Assembly: GCF_963675165.1 (NCBI RefSeq) | Contig: NC_087380.1 | Span: forward strand, 2,843,803 to 2,907,802 | Reading direction: 5' to 3' | Length of the DNA stretch: 64,000 nucleotides | Origin: Halichondria panicea | Lineage: Eukaryota; Porifera; Demospongiae; Suberitida; Halichondriidae | Part shown: piece by piece, positions 44,344 to 56,900 of the stretch | Layout: every line of letters begins with the position of its first letter | How positions within the stretch are numbered: the first letter of the stretch is position 1 | Notes under the pieces: model-generated | Databases searched by the model: none | What the model was told of the DNA's origin: nothing | Seen by the model: only the letters and a program-made list of their open reading frames with translations | Position numbers and translations under genes: made by a program

Positions 44344-46998
44344 ATGAAGAGAGTTATTGGTATCTTCCTGCTGCTTGCTCTGTGTGGAAACTTCTGCAAA
44401 GGGCAGCAGGTTTCGCAAGAAGTGTTAAAGTCAGCTAAAGACTCGGAGGGAACCTTGGCGAGGCTATATACAACCATTCGCAGCATTGCCCAGCCTCCAG
44501 TTAGTGAAGCCGCCAGCGGAGAAGAGGTCATTAATTCTCGGCTGGTTCTCTTGCTGCCTGGGAAAGTACTAAACTATTACGATTATTTTCCGGGAGACCG
44601 ATACGAAGCTAGTCTTGAAGACCCACATCACGATGGACAACAAGTACCCATTCCTCCAAAAGTAATGGAAAACATGTTTCAGTTAGCGGATGTGATACCA
44701 GGCGTCTATCCTCTTGGAGGTGCTGAAACAGGTGAAAGTATGGCCATCATCTACGAGAACATTCTGAATCAGCTTGAAGTTAAAGGTTTCAATGAGAAAA
44801 CTCAAACACAGAAGGAACGCTATGTGAAGGCAATTGACTACCTAGCTGAAGAGATTCCGGATCCTCTTGATGTAACTGTTACTGTAACTCGCTTTGGGCT
44901 GTATAGAAGGAGTCAGGATCTTTACAATTCTAAACGGCTAGAAATGGAAAACACTATTGCCGAGAAAAGAAGCAGTCTACCAGGGATTGAATTCGAGCAC
45001 TGGTTTCAGAGAAACTACCCTTCTCTCAACTCTAGAATTGAAGGGGCCTATACGGAATGGCTTATTTTTGGACAGAAAGAAATTGTGGAGCTCTACAAGA
45101 GCTACCTTGATGTGGAGTCGCCTGGTATTGGCTTGGAGGAGGCTCGAATGGCTTTGCGTGCATCAGGACTCTCATCTCTCGATCGTACAAGAACAGTTTA
45201 CCCTGTTAGTTTTGCACCCTCCAACTGGTATCGCTACCTCACCAACGTCAGCGCTGTGTGAGTTTGGAAATGCATGCATGCACCTGACACCGCTAGACTG
45301 ATCTTGTTATTACATTAGAAACCATGCAGGATTTATTAATGTGGGTATAGCCAGCCTATTATCAGTCTGGACCATATATCTACCTCTAACCTCATCTCAC
45401 GAGTACTTATAAGGGCTTCACCCACAAGTGGTGGCCATAACCTTAGAAATGCTTTCGATTGTGTACACGTGCATGTATCTGTCTGTATACAGGACCAGTT
45501 TACCATGCACATAATTATTTTGGGACAAACTCCGTTCGCTGACTCAATGACTTTAGGTCTATATAGTGAAGCCATGGGTTCTATATTCTTTGCTTTGCCC
45601 TATAATTATGAAATGAAGCTGATACATTACTTGTATCATTTTACATTACATACCCATTTTTTGTAGGGATGACGCGCAACAAGAGAGGGTGAGAGAAAAG
45701 GAAAATCTAACTCGTGACGAAATACAAGCACGAATTGGGGAGCTGGAAGCTAAAAAGCAAGTCCTTAGAGCACTGCAGCAGGCATCCGGCAGTTCTGAAA
45801 ATCTTCGAAGTGAACTAGCAACGCTAAAAGAGAAACTAATCCTCGAATCAAAACTTAAATGATTTTGCTGAAGAGACTGAGACATTGCGACAGGCTTGTC
45901 TTGTGAGCAGAATCAAAGCTAAATCAGTTGGTGACAATCCCAAAACAGTTGACTGTCAAAATTATGAACTCAAAACTGGAAATGCTTCTGATGAAATTAT
46001 TGGCAATTCTGATCTCTATGCGTGTGTCAGAGACTTGGACTTTCAAGTAAACGGCGTCAACAAGACAAGAGAGGCTTTTCAGGCGGTCATTGACGATATC
46101 GATGAAAACATTGATGATTTGCAACGTTTATTGCTGAGGGCTGGCAGCAAATTCCCTAGTCTCGCTCGCCATGCTGCCGACTCGCAGGACCAGCTAGACT
46201 CAAGGTGGCTTCAATTTCAGTTTGATTCCAGCAAAAAGATTCAAGAAACTGAGATTTCACAAAAGCATACATCAGTGGCATCTGCTTTTAAGGCTAGTGG
46301 CCTCTTCTGGTCTGTTCAAGGATCATTCTCGTACTCTAAAAGTGAGTCATCATTTCGAGCAGCCATGAATTCTGCAAACGTGAAAATTAAAGGCGAATTA
46401 CTTCGTGTTGTGGTGCAAAGACCATGGTTCCGCCCATCACTCTTTAAAAGTACTCAATTCCAGATCAGGGTAAATGCACTTAATTAACATACACATTGAC
46501 GGAGTGACGGCACTGCATGCTATTAGTTTCCCTATTTACAAACATTGCATAACTATAAATCCTAGGACGGTTTAAAAATGGTAAAAAGTTGACGTGCTCT
46601 TGTTCTTCTTCACTTTACAGACCGACCCAAACTTACGAGTGTCACCGGGAGAGCTCTCTGAGATAGATTTCGTAAATAAAATTCGACCAGGCAACGCACA
46701 GAAGTACCTTCTACCACAATACGTCACTGGTCTCCTCATGTCACGAAACATAGAGTTGGACTTTGAAACAGATAATTTGGAATACAGTACCCGCGCCGTT
46801 CGTGAGTCGTATAGTGCGAGTTTATCGGGAGGATTTGGTCCGTGGAGTGCTTCGTTCTCTTTCAATCATGGCCGCTCTCATAGCACCACTCGAATAGAGA
46901 CTACAGCTACAGGCTTGCGTGTTAATATCCCAGGAGCACAGGTGATTGGCTACTACACCCAAGTAGTACCAAAGTTCCCCCCACCCCCTGATCAGTAG
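44344..46998 (+). CDS. Secreted stand-alone paralogue of the unknown module (frame break inside)
   Basis: Three exons: 44344-45257, 45667-46469, 46621-46998. A clear signal peptide (MKRVIGIFLLLALCG) starts at 44344; an in-frame ATG at 44296 lacks this property at its N-terminus. Exon 1 carries GKVLNYYDYFPG, MENMFQLADVIPG, a WF...EGAYTEWLIFG stretch and YPVSFAPSNWYRYL, matching the neighbour's GRILQYDDYYPG, MEKNFKLTDIIPK, YIQWVMYG and PVKLVPDYWFRIL. Exon 2 starts with a coiled coil. The reading frame breaks between 45840 and 45862: the incoming frame meets TGA at 45860, and homology resumes one base further on (+1). The rest reaches a normal stop at 46996 after the glycine-rich GGFGPWSASF region. 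Both introns match those of the paralogue's module. The break may be an insertion, an assembly error or programmed frameshifting. Family and function are unrecognised. Confidence 0.75.
45862..45862 (+). other. Apparent +1 frame change in the stand-alone module gene
   Basis: The exon-2 frame ends at AAA-TGA (45857-45862). The other frame is closed upstream by TAA at 45837-45839 and is open and homologous to the paralogue from there on. The shift must therefore fall in a window of about 22 bp, on whichever base it occurs. Confidence 0.7.
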
Positions 46999-47722
46999 CT
47001 CTAATTATAAATAATTATTAAAATAATATTAGTCATTGAACGTTTAGATTTTAGCAAATGTCTAACCTCGGCAACTCAACTCCTGGTTGACTCATGCCTC
47101 GAAAATTTCCCCCTATATCGTATACTTTTGTTCAGGATAAACTGATTAGTTGTATGTTTGCATGCATTCAGTATTAGATTAATAATTATTTTTGTAAACA
47201 ATTCTTTGAAACAACAAGTGCACAAAATGAATGAAAAGAAGCAAATCATACACATGGAAAGTGTTTGAAATGTTTTATCAGTTCACACGAGATCAGGCCT
47301 CCTCTTGATTCTCGAACGAGAGTATGTCCTCCAGCATGTCCGGTGGTCAGACTGTCCTCAAATCCATGCACTCTTGCCCAGGTACACTCCTCAACCGTTC
47401 ACTTCAATGTCTGCCAGCAGCCTAATAACTTAGCACAGAAGCATGCATACACATTGAGTGTTAAGAAAGGGCCCGCCTCCCTCCTCTCCAGGTTTGGTTC
47501 AACACAAGCTGGAGCCCTTTGCCTAATGCTTGGGTACCACCCACCCATAACAATGTCTAAGGTGATTAACAAAGGCCCACCTCCCACCCTCCAGCTTTTG
47601 TGTTGAGAACAAAACCTGGCCCTTTCGCCTAGATAGGGGAGTTTAAATTATTAATGCTCACACTTAGACTTAAGGGAATGCTCTGAATAAAAATAAAATC
47701 ACAACACAAAACATGAAGTTAC
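46999..47722. other. 3' flank of the stand-alone module gene, inverted repeat inside
   Basis: An ATTAAA variant poly(A) signal lies at 47017-47022, 19 bp after the stop. Farther on, 47468-47522 and 47566-47627 are imperfect inverted copies (ctccagcttgtgttgaacca against ctccagcttttgtgttgaga). No protein gene is supported. Confidence 0.45.
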
Positions 47723-47932
47723 CTAATCATCTGTAGTAGTAAACTGCAACGCACGTCTTTGTAAGGAGAAGAACAAGAGCATGAAGCCACTAATGACATA
47801 TACCTGTTTCCTATCACTGAAAACTCGAGCAAAAAGCTTTGACCCATAGCTCTGATAGTGCAGCAGAAAGATAAATAGGCTATAGACAAACATCAACACT
47901 CCAACTTGAGCAAAAACTTTAAAATCCTCCAT
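47723..47932 (-). CDS. Possible small two-pass membrane ORF at the edge of the repeat array
   Basis: A 69-codon frame from ATG to TGA on the minus strand predicts two hydrophobic segments (VGVLMFVYSLFIFLL and VYVISGFMLLFF) separated by a basic SYGSKLFARVFSDRK loop. It also stays open upstream to an ag acceptor-like site near 47958, so it could be an exon of a longer gene. Related but broken copies of this stretch occur inside the units of the neighbouring array (near 48400, 50750, 52250 and 53700). The first segment vaguely resembles a membrane helix of synaptophysin-type proteins, but I do not recognise a family. It may be chance coding in repeat DNA. Confidence 0.25.
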   Translation of the reverse strand: MEDFKVFAQVGVLMFVYSLFIFLLHYQSYGSKLFARVFSDRKQVYVISGFMLLFFSLQRRALQFTTTDD

Positions 47933-47989
47933 TCGACAGTTAACAATGGCACATACACTAATTTGAAGGAAATTGATTACTTAGCTGCA

Positions 47990-50900
47990 TGGGTGATTTA
48001 TTGGCAGACTTAAAAGCTTCACAACGGGACTGTTTGCTTTAAAGGTGGAAGACAACACGTTAGCTTGTATATGGTTACCCTTACCAGAATTAATCTTTTC
48101 ACATTCTTTAAACACATTGGTCACACTTTCCAATCTCTTTGCGCCAATACAATACGAATCAATCTTTTCACGTTCTTTGAACACATTGGTCACACTTTCC
48201 AATCTCTTTGCGCCGATACAATATGCTTCAAACACACTAGGCTCGATATTTAAACTTTAGCACAGAATATAATAATTATAGCAAAGCGAAAAACTCGAAA
48301 AAGCCATAGTTCTTTAAATTCCATACAATTTTGATACCTGGATTTTTGGAAAACGGGGTAATGGGAATAGGCTCGACAATCAGCAAAAAAGCATTGACAC
48401 TTCCCTCCGTTAGCAGTAAAAAGATACTGTAAAGCTGAATAGGCTGGACAAACATACAGGTGGCACATATACCTTAAAATCCTCCAATAGAGCAAAAACT
48501 TATGTAGTTTTACTGGTATTGGGCTTGTTGCACTTTTTTTACTTTCAATCTCCATAAATTTGTCAGGACCTCTTGAAATTAGGAACATGTTTTTTTTGCA
48601 TACATGGCTAGATCCATTGATCAAGGGACAATATTTTCTGGTGAATACTTAGACTTAGAATAGCTGAGATTATAATCTTTGTACAATAGCTACAGTGATA
48701 CCTGGTGAAAACTCACAAAAATTGAAACTTGAGCGGAAACATTGCGCCATTAAAAATCCTAGAACGGCTGAATAATAGAAGGTTGCAACACCAACTTACT
48801 TAAATTTTCCTCAGGGATCAGTTTGAGAATGCTTTGTACACTTTCTTGAGGAGAGATAAAAGGATTTGTTGCATACATACAGCCTAAAGCTAGGACAACT
48901 GCAAACAATAGGTTTTTACCTTGAAACATGTATAGGTATAAGACTTATGAATGACCCTTCTTGAAAGCAGACTTGGGTGGAAGAAAATGATACACTTCAG
49001 AGAGTCTTGGAATTGAAAAGTAAATTTGTGGCACCTATAAACACTACATACGGCAATATTAACTTGGACGTTCATTCAGTGACTTGCAAATCAAAGCTCG
49101 TTTACCTTCTCTATATACTCAAACACGTGGATGCCAGATTACCTTAACCTTCGATTACCTTGGCAGGAAATGCTGAACCCTTGAATCAGACTTGGGTACT
49201 TAAAAAAATCTCGGAATAACCATTCTTGTTCAAAAGAAAACCATTTGTAGTGTATACATCTATTTTGGAACATTAACAGGCTGGAGAATAAAGAACTGGG
49301 ACAAAAATTGCTACATAACCTTTGTTCACTGTTACCTGGAACCAATCCGGACCGCTAGCTTTTAAAGATGAAGACAACATGTTAGCTCGTACAAGGTTAT
49401 ACCTTACCAAAATCTATCCTTTCCCGTTTTTTGAACTGTGCTTGTGCTAAGACAATATACGCTTCATACAACACGAAATTTAAAATATAACAGAGTGAAA
49501 AATTTAGGAATTTATGTAGTTTTTTGGCAACATTCGATACAATTATTATTATACCTGCAAGGGAATTTTGTGAGATGGGATGGGGAAAGGAGGTGGGGTA
49601 AGCTTCAGTATTACTGGCTTGTAGAATTCTTTACGTTTCATCTTTTAGGATACCTCGAAATTACCTTTCACAAAATAGAAACATGTTTCGCATTCTCCTA
49701 TTGGCTAGATCCATTGATCAAGGGCAATATTTTTCTGGTGAGATAAAACTTATCTTGTATGTAGATGGGGTATGTGTTAGTTCAAAATCTTAAACTACCG
49801 TAGTTATAATAAATGTAGATAGCGGTGAATGAACTCTATTGGAGAATGTGAAACTTGAGCGCGAATATTGTGCCATTTGGCTGAGTAAGGTTGCACACCA
49901 ACTCACAACTTTCTTTAGGAATTCATACTTTCATGCCAGTTAGAGAATGCTTTGTGTACCTTCTTTAACAGGATTTGTTGCATAACAAGATTTGTTGCAT
50001 ACATACAAGCCTAAAGCTATTTTCATTGGGCGTTACCTCTAATGAATCCATTGCGTACTACTGTAACTTGTTAGTCAGCGTCTTCAATTAGTAGTCTCTT
50101 AGATCATTAGGTGTTGAGATTACACGTTCTGATATGAATAGAAGGACATGCGTACACCGTAGCTAACTAAGGATTTCGACACGATAAAATATATAATTAT
50201 TAAGGTAGGACTTGTGACCTTTAAAGCAAAAACTTGTGAAGCATAATGGTGACTATAACTATTATCTGGTTAGACTTGGAGATTCTTGTAAACAATTAAA
50301 AAAGAAATTTGTGGAATACACACCTACACAAGGACTATAGTTTGAACATACATTCGTTGACTTGTTTTCTTTCTTTACTCAAACACTTTCGGATGCTAGC
50401 TGACCTTAACCCTTGGCACCAATCGAAATCAGGAGTAATGCTGAACTCCGTACCACTATCACTATCAGATTTATTACAGGATCTCGAACAACCTTCTTGA
50501 ACAAAAGAAACACCATTTGTAGAACATACATATTGGAACAATAACAGGCTGGGGAGTTATTACTGGGACTAAGTTGCTGAATCTTTTGTTTGCCCAATCT
50601 GGACTGTTTGCTTTACCCTCTGCGCTAAGACAATACGCTTCATACAAAATACTAGGCGCAACATTAAAACTCTAGCACTAAATATGGAAGTATGTGGACA
50701 TACCTGCAAGACCGAACAATTCCTGAAAACTCAAGCAGAAGCATTGACCCCTATTCTTCGTTCGTGCAGCAGAAAAATACTGTAAGGTTGAATAAGGCTG
50801 GACAAACACACGCTCCTTACCCACTCCAAATTGACAAAAATACATTGCACCAACAAACTAATTTGAACAAGGAAATTTAACTCAGCTCAGTGATTTATTG

Positions 50901-53900
50901 GCAGGCTCAAAAGCTTCACAACGGGACTGTTTGCTTTATAGATGGAAGACAACATGTAAGCTTGTATAAGGTTACCCTTACCAGAATCAATCCTTTTGAA
51001 TACACTGCTCGCATTTTCCATTGCTTTAAACCGTTACTCTTGTGCTAAGACAATATACGCTTCATATACAATTTTGATTATAATACCTCGGGGGAATTTT
51101 GTAAGGTGGGACGGGGATAGGATAGGCTGTCCTTCATAGTTTACTGCACGGTATCGGGCTTGTAGAACTCTTTATGTTCAATCTTTATTAAGGACCACTC
51201 GAAATTACCTTTCACAAAATAGAAACAATTTCGCATACACAATCCTATTGGCTAGATCCATTGATCAAGGGCAATATATTTTTCTGGTAACTTATCTTGT
51301 ACGCAGATGGGGTATGTGTTAGTTCACGAACATTAATAAACGCTATAGCTGTGGTGAATGAACTCACTAGTATTGAAGAATGTGAAGCTTGAGTGGAAAC
51401 ATTGTGTCATTAAAAATCCTAGAATGGCTGAACAATAGAGTAAGGTTGCATACCAACTCACAACTTTCTTTAGGGATTCATACTTTCATGTCAGTTAGAG
51501 AATGCTTTGTGTGCCTTCTTGAGAAGAAATATAGGATTTGTTGCATACATACAAGCCTAAAGCTACTTTCATTGGATGACTGCAAACAATAGGCGTTACC
51601 TCTAATAAGATTTTTTGAATCCACTACTGTAACTTGTTAGTCCGGATCTTCAACTAGTAGAGTCTCTTAGATCATTAGGAGTTGACATTATACGTTCTGA
51701 TGAGAATAATAGAGAGAATGCATACACCCTAGCTAACTATAAAGCAATTAACAGGATTTTGGACTTATGAATTACCTTTAAAGCAGACTTGTGGCATACA
51801 CACACCTATACAACGACTATAATTTGGACGTACATTCAGTGAGTTGTTTTTTTTCTCTATTCAAACACTTGCGGATGTTAGCTGACCTTAACCCTCGGCA
51901 CCAATCGAATTCAGGAACTACTATTACTATCAGTTTCATTATAGGATCTCGAACAACCTTCTTGAACAAAAGAAACACCATTTGTAGAACATACATATTG
52001 GAACAATAACAGGCTGGGGAATTATTACTGGGACTAAGTTGCTGAATCTTTTGTTTGCCAAATCTGGACTGTTTGCTTTACCCCCTGCACTAAGACAATA
52101 CGCTTCATACAACATACTAGGCGCAACGTTAAAACTTTTAACACTAAATATGGAAGTATGTAGTTTTTAATGATACCTGAAAGGAATTTTAAGACCGGAT
52201 AATTCCTGAAAACTCAAGCAGAAGCATTGACCCCTATTCTCCGTTAGTGCAGCAGAAAAATACTGTAGGGTTGAATAAGGCTGGACAAACACGCTGTTTA
52301 ATATCTTACCCACTCCAAATTGACAAAAAATAATCGCACCAACAAACTAATTTGAACAAGGAAATTGAGTATTATTTAGCTTAGCTCAGTGATTTATTGG
52401 CAGGCTCAAAGTTTCACAACGGGGGGCTGTTTGCTTTATAGATGAAGACAACATGTTAGCTTGTATAAGGTTACCCTTACCAGAATCAATCCTTTTGAAT
52501 ACACTGCTCGCATTTTCCATTGCTTTAAACCGTTACTCTTGTGCTAAGACAATATACGCTTCATATACAATTTTGATTATAATACCTCGGGGGAATTTTG
52601 TAAGGTGGGACGGGGATAGGATAGGCTGTCCTTCATAGTTTACTGCATGGTATCGGGCTTGTAGAACTCTTTATGTTCAAGGACCACTCGAAATTACCTT
52701 TCACAAAATAGAAACATTTTCGCATACACAATCCTATTGGCTAGATCCATTGCAATATTTTTCTGGTGAGATAAAACTTATCTTGTACGCAGATGGGGTA
52801 TGTGTTAGTTCAAGAACATTAATAAACGCTATAGCTGTGTTGAATGAACTCACTAGTATTGGAGAATGTGAAATTTGAGCGGAAACATTGTGTTATTAAA
52901 AATCCTAGAATGGCTAAACAATCGAGTAAGGTTGCATACCAACTCACAGCTTTCTTCAGGGATTCATACTTTCATGTCAGTTAGGGGATGCTTTGTGTGC
53001 CTTCTTGAGAAGAAATAATAAGATTTGTTGCATACATACAAGCCTAAAGCTACTTTCATTGGATGACTGCAAACAATCGGTGTTACCTCTATTTTTGAAT
53101 CCATTGTGTACTACTGTAACTTGTTAGTCGCGGTGTCTTCAATCATTAGGCGTTGACATTACACATTCTGATGTGAATAATAGAGGGAATGCATACACCC
53201 TAGCTAACTATAAAGCAATTAATGACTTATGAATTACCTTTAAAGCAGACTTGTGGCATACACACACCTATACAACGACTATAATTTGGACGTACATTCA
53301 GTGACTTGTTTTCTTTCTCTACTCAAACACTTGCGGATGCTAGCTGACCTTAACCCTCGGCACCAATCGAATTCAGGAACTACTATTACTATCAGTGCAG
53401 GATCTCGAACAACCTTCTTGAACAAAAGAAACAACACTTGTAGAACATACATATTGGAACAATAACAGGCTGGGGAATTATTACTGGGACTAAGTTGCTG
53501 AATCTTTTGTTTGCCCAATCTATACTGTTTGCTTTACCCCCTGCGCTAAGACAATACGCTTCATACAAGATACTAGGCGCAACGTTAAAACTTTTAGCAC
53601 TAAATATGGAAGTATGTAGTTTTTAATGATACCTGCAAGGAATTTTAAGACCGGATAATCCCTGAAAACTCAAGCAGAAGCATTGACCCGTTAGTGCAGC
53701 AGAAAAATACTGTAAGGTTAAATAAGGCTGGACAAACACGCTGTTTAATTCCTTACCCACTCCAAATTGACAAAAAATACATCGCACCAACGATCTAATT
53801 TGAACAAGGAAATTGATTATTACTTAGCTCAGCTCAGTGATTTATTGGCAGGCTCAAAAGCTTCAGAACGGGACTGTTTGCTTTATAGATGGAAGACAAC

Positions 53901-56900
53901 ATGTTAGCTTGTATAAGGTTACCCTTACCAGAATCAATCCTTTTGAATACACCGCTCGCATTTTCCATTGCTTTAAACCGTTACTCTTGTGCTAAGACAA
54001 TATACGCTTCATATACAATTTTGATTATAATACCTCGGGGGAATTTTGTAAGGTGGGACGGGGATAGGATAGGCTGTCCTTCATAGTTTACTGCACGGTA
54101 TCGGGCTTGTAGAACTCTTTATGTTCAATCTTTATTAAGGACCACTCGAAATTACCTTTCACAAAATAGAAACATTTTCGCATACACAATCCTATTGGCT
54201 AGTTCCATATTGGCTAGTTCCATTGATCAAGGGCAATATTTTCTGGCGTGATAAAATTTATCTTATATCTTAAAGTTAGGCAGATGGATTAGTTGATCAT
54301 AGTCGAAAAGACAATAGAGAAAGGTTGCAACACCAACTCACACTTAAACTTTCTTGTCAGTTTGAGGATTGCTTTGTGTATTGTCTTGAGGAGAGATAAA
54401 ACGATATGTTGCGTACATACAGCCTAAACTATAGGATGACCGCAAACAGACGTTACCTCCAATTTGATCGATTGTGTACTGTACTTGTCAGTCGACTTCT
54501 TTAATTCGTAGAGACTCTTAGACCAAACACATTAGGCGCTGAGATCACACGTTCTGATATAAGAATAGGAGTACATGCACACACAACCTACGCTACTCTA
54601 TAATTATAAGCTCTATGATGATGTGTAAAATCTATAGACTCACTCAAGACTACAGATTCCGGGATACTTAATGGATTATCTTCTTGGAAGCAGAAACTTA
54701 AGAGGTGCAACAACAATGGTGACTACATTTTTCGGGAGATTCTTGAAAATAGAAAAGCAAAATTTGTGGCATACACACCTATAATAATGCAACTACATTC
54801 ATTTGGGCGTACATTTAGTGAATTGTCAATCATACTCAAAGCATTCGTGGAGGTTAAGCTGACCTTAACTGCATGAACTTTTTTTTACCGCGGCACCAAT
54901 CGAAACCAGGAGTAAATGCTGAACTTTGTATCACTTATCAGACTTGGGTACTTTAACCTTCTTGAACAAAAGAAACACCATTTGTAGTAGGACATACATT
55001 TTAGCTAAACCGGAACACTAACAGGGTTAGGGAATAATGTACCAAGACAAAGTTACTACTGAACCTTTGCTTGCTGTTAACTGGAAAAAATCCGGACTGT
55101 TAGCTTTAAAGATGGAAGACAACATGTTAACTTGTACACGGTTACCCTTACCGGAATTAATCCCCTCACGTTCTTTGAACACATTGCTCGCACTTTTCAT
55201 TGCTTTGATCTGTTACTCTCTTGTTGCTAAGATATACGCTTCACATACAACACGCTAGGCTCGACATTTAAAACTATATAGCAAAGAAAAAAAGGAATTA
55301 TGCAGCCTGACATTCGATACAGTTTTGATATAATTATATACCGCAAGGGATTTTTGTGTGGGACGGGATGGAGGTAGGGCAAGATGCATTGCAGGAAATG
55401 TAGTTTTACTCAACGGGCTTGCAGAACCTATTAATTTGTCAGGATCTCTCGAAATTACCTTTCTCAAAATAGAAACATGTACACAATCTTATCTGCATGG
55501 CTAGATCCATTGATCAAGGGCAAAGACTGGCGAGATACAACTTACTAATTATATAGGCAGATGGATGGTAGTTGATCATAATCGATAACTAAGGTGCTTA
55601 ATATTTATGATGTATTTGCAAAAATGCCGCAGTTGTTGTGTACAACAATAATTATACGCTAACTACAGTAGCAGTGAATGATTTAAAAACTCACAAGTAT
55701 TGGAGAATTTGAAACTTTCGGAGCGGAAACATTGCGTCATTAAAATCCTAGAATGGCTGAACAATAGAGAAAGGTGGCAACACTAACTCACTTTCTTTAG
55801 GGAATTGATATCTCACGTCAGTTAGGGGATGCTTTGCGTGCCTTCTTGAGGAGAGATAATAGGATTTGTTGCATACATATATACAGCCTAAAGCTATTTC
55901 TATATGATGACCGCAAACTGGCTTTACCTCCAATTTAATCGATTGTGTACTGTACTTGTCAGTCGGGCGTCTTTAATTAGTAGAGTCTCTTAGACCAAAC
56001 ACATCAGGCGCTGAGATCACACGTTCTGATATAAAAATAGAAGTACATGTATGCATGCACATAGCCTACGCTATAACTAAGCAATCGATCATTCTTTATA
56101 AAGAGTGTAGCTAGGGACTCACGACCACAGATTTCAGCACGCTATACATGTGGGTAGTAGTAGTGAAGCAGAAACTTGGGTGGAAGAATAATGGCGACTA
56201 TATTTTCCGGAAGATTCTTGTAAATAAAAAGCAAATTTGTGGCATACACATCTATTAATACACCTACAACTACATTAATTTGGACGGACATTGTACATTC
56301 AGTGACTTGCCAATCAAAGCTTTTTTCCTGTGGATGCTGGGTGATCTCAATTGCACGAACTTTTGTTTACCACAGTAATCACGTATCGCTACCGGTACCT
56401 GGGTACTTTAAAGGAGTCTCGAACAAACCTTCTTAAACAAAAACCATATTTTGCAGAACATGCATACATCTAATCATACTGCAAAGTTACTACTGAACCT
56501 TTGTTCGCTGTTTAACCAATTGAATCATGTTGAACCCAGCCGCCTCGCATTAATGCTGAGCAGATAACTTCAGGCATAGAATCGTAAATGACCTTTAGAA
56601 AAGTAGAACAAATATCGTGGCATACACAACTACACTAGAATCACAAAAGGCTCCATCACATTTACCCACTCACTCATTACTCTGTGACTCATCGCAATAC
56701 CATCCAATTGTAAGTAAAACACTTCGTTAAGGAGAAGAGAACACCATTTGTTGGACATACATGTACCATCCTAGCGTTACTGCTCAAATTTATGTACAGC
56801 GATTTGTTACAGAACTTGTTTGCAGCCTAACCCTTGCTCGAGCAAAAGAAATGGTATGTGTGGATCATACATCCTAGCTAACTTTTCATACTTGAACACA

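Noticed and set aside
45667-45862. Explaining the frame change in the stand-alone module gene by a small intron
   Set aside because: No GT...AG pair of plausible intron length lies in the 22-bp window, and the surrounding exon matches the paralogue's uninterrupted exon.
46800-46975. Reading the glycine-rich end of the module as a membrane-active or pore-forming segment
   Set aside because: Alternating small and hydrophobic residues are suggestive, but I see no family motif; function is left open.
50309-54086. Repeated 60-80 codon frames in the 1.45-kb units on both strands
   Set aside because: The frames are not preserved between near-identical units (stops and indels differ), so they are chance frames in repeat DNA.
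47990-55260. CRISPR-like or satellite array of short units
   Set aside because: The period is about 1.45 kb with no short repeat-spacer pattern; this is a long-unit tandem repeat in an animal genome.
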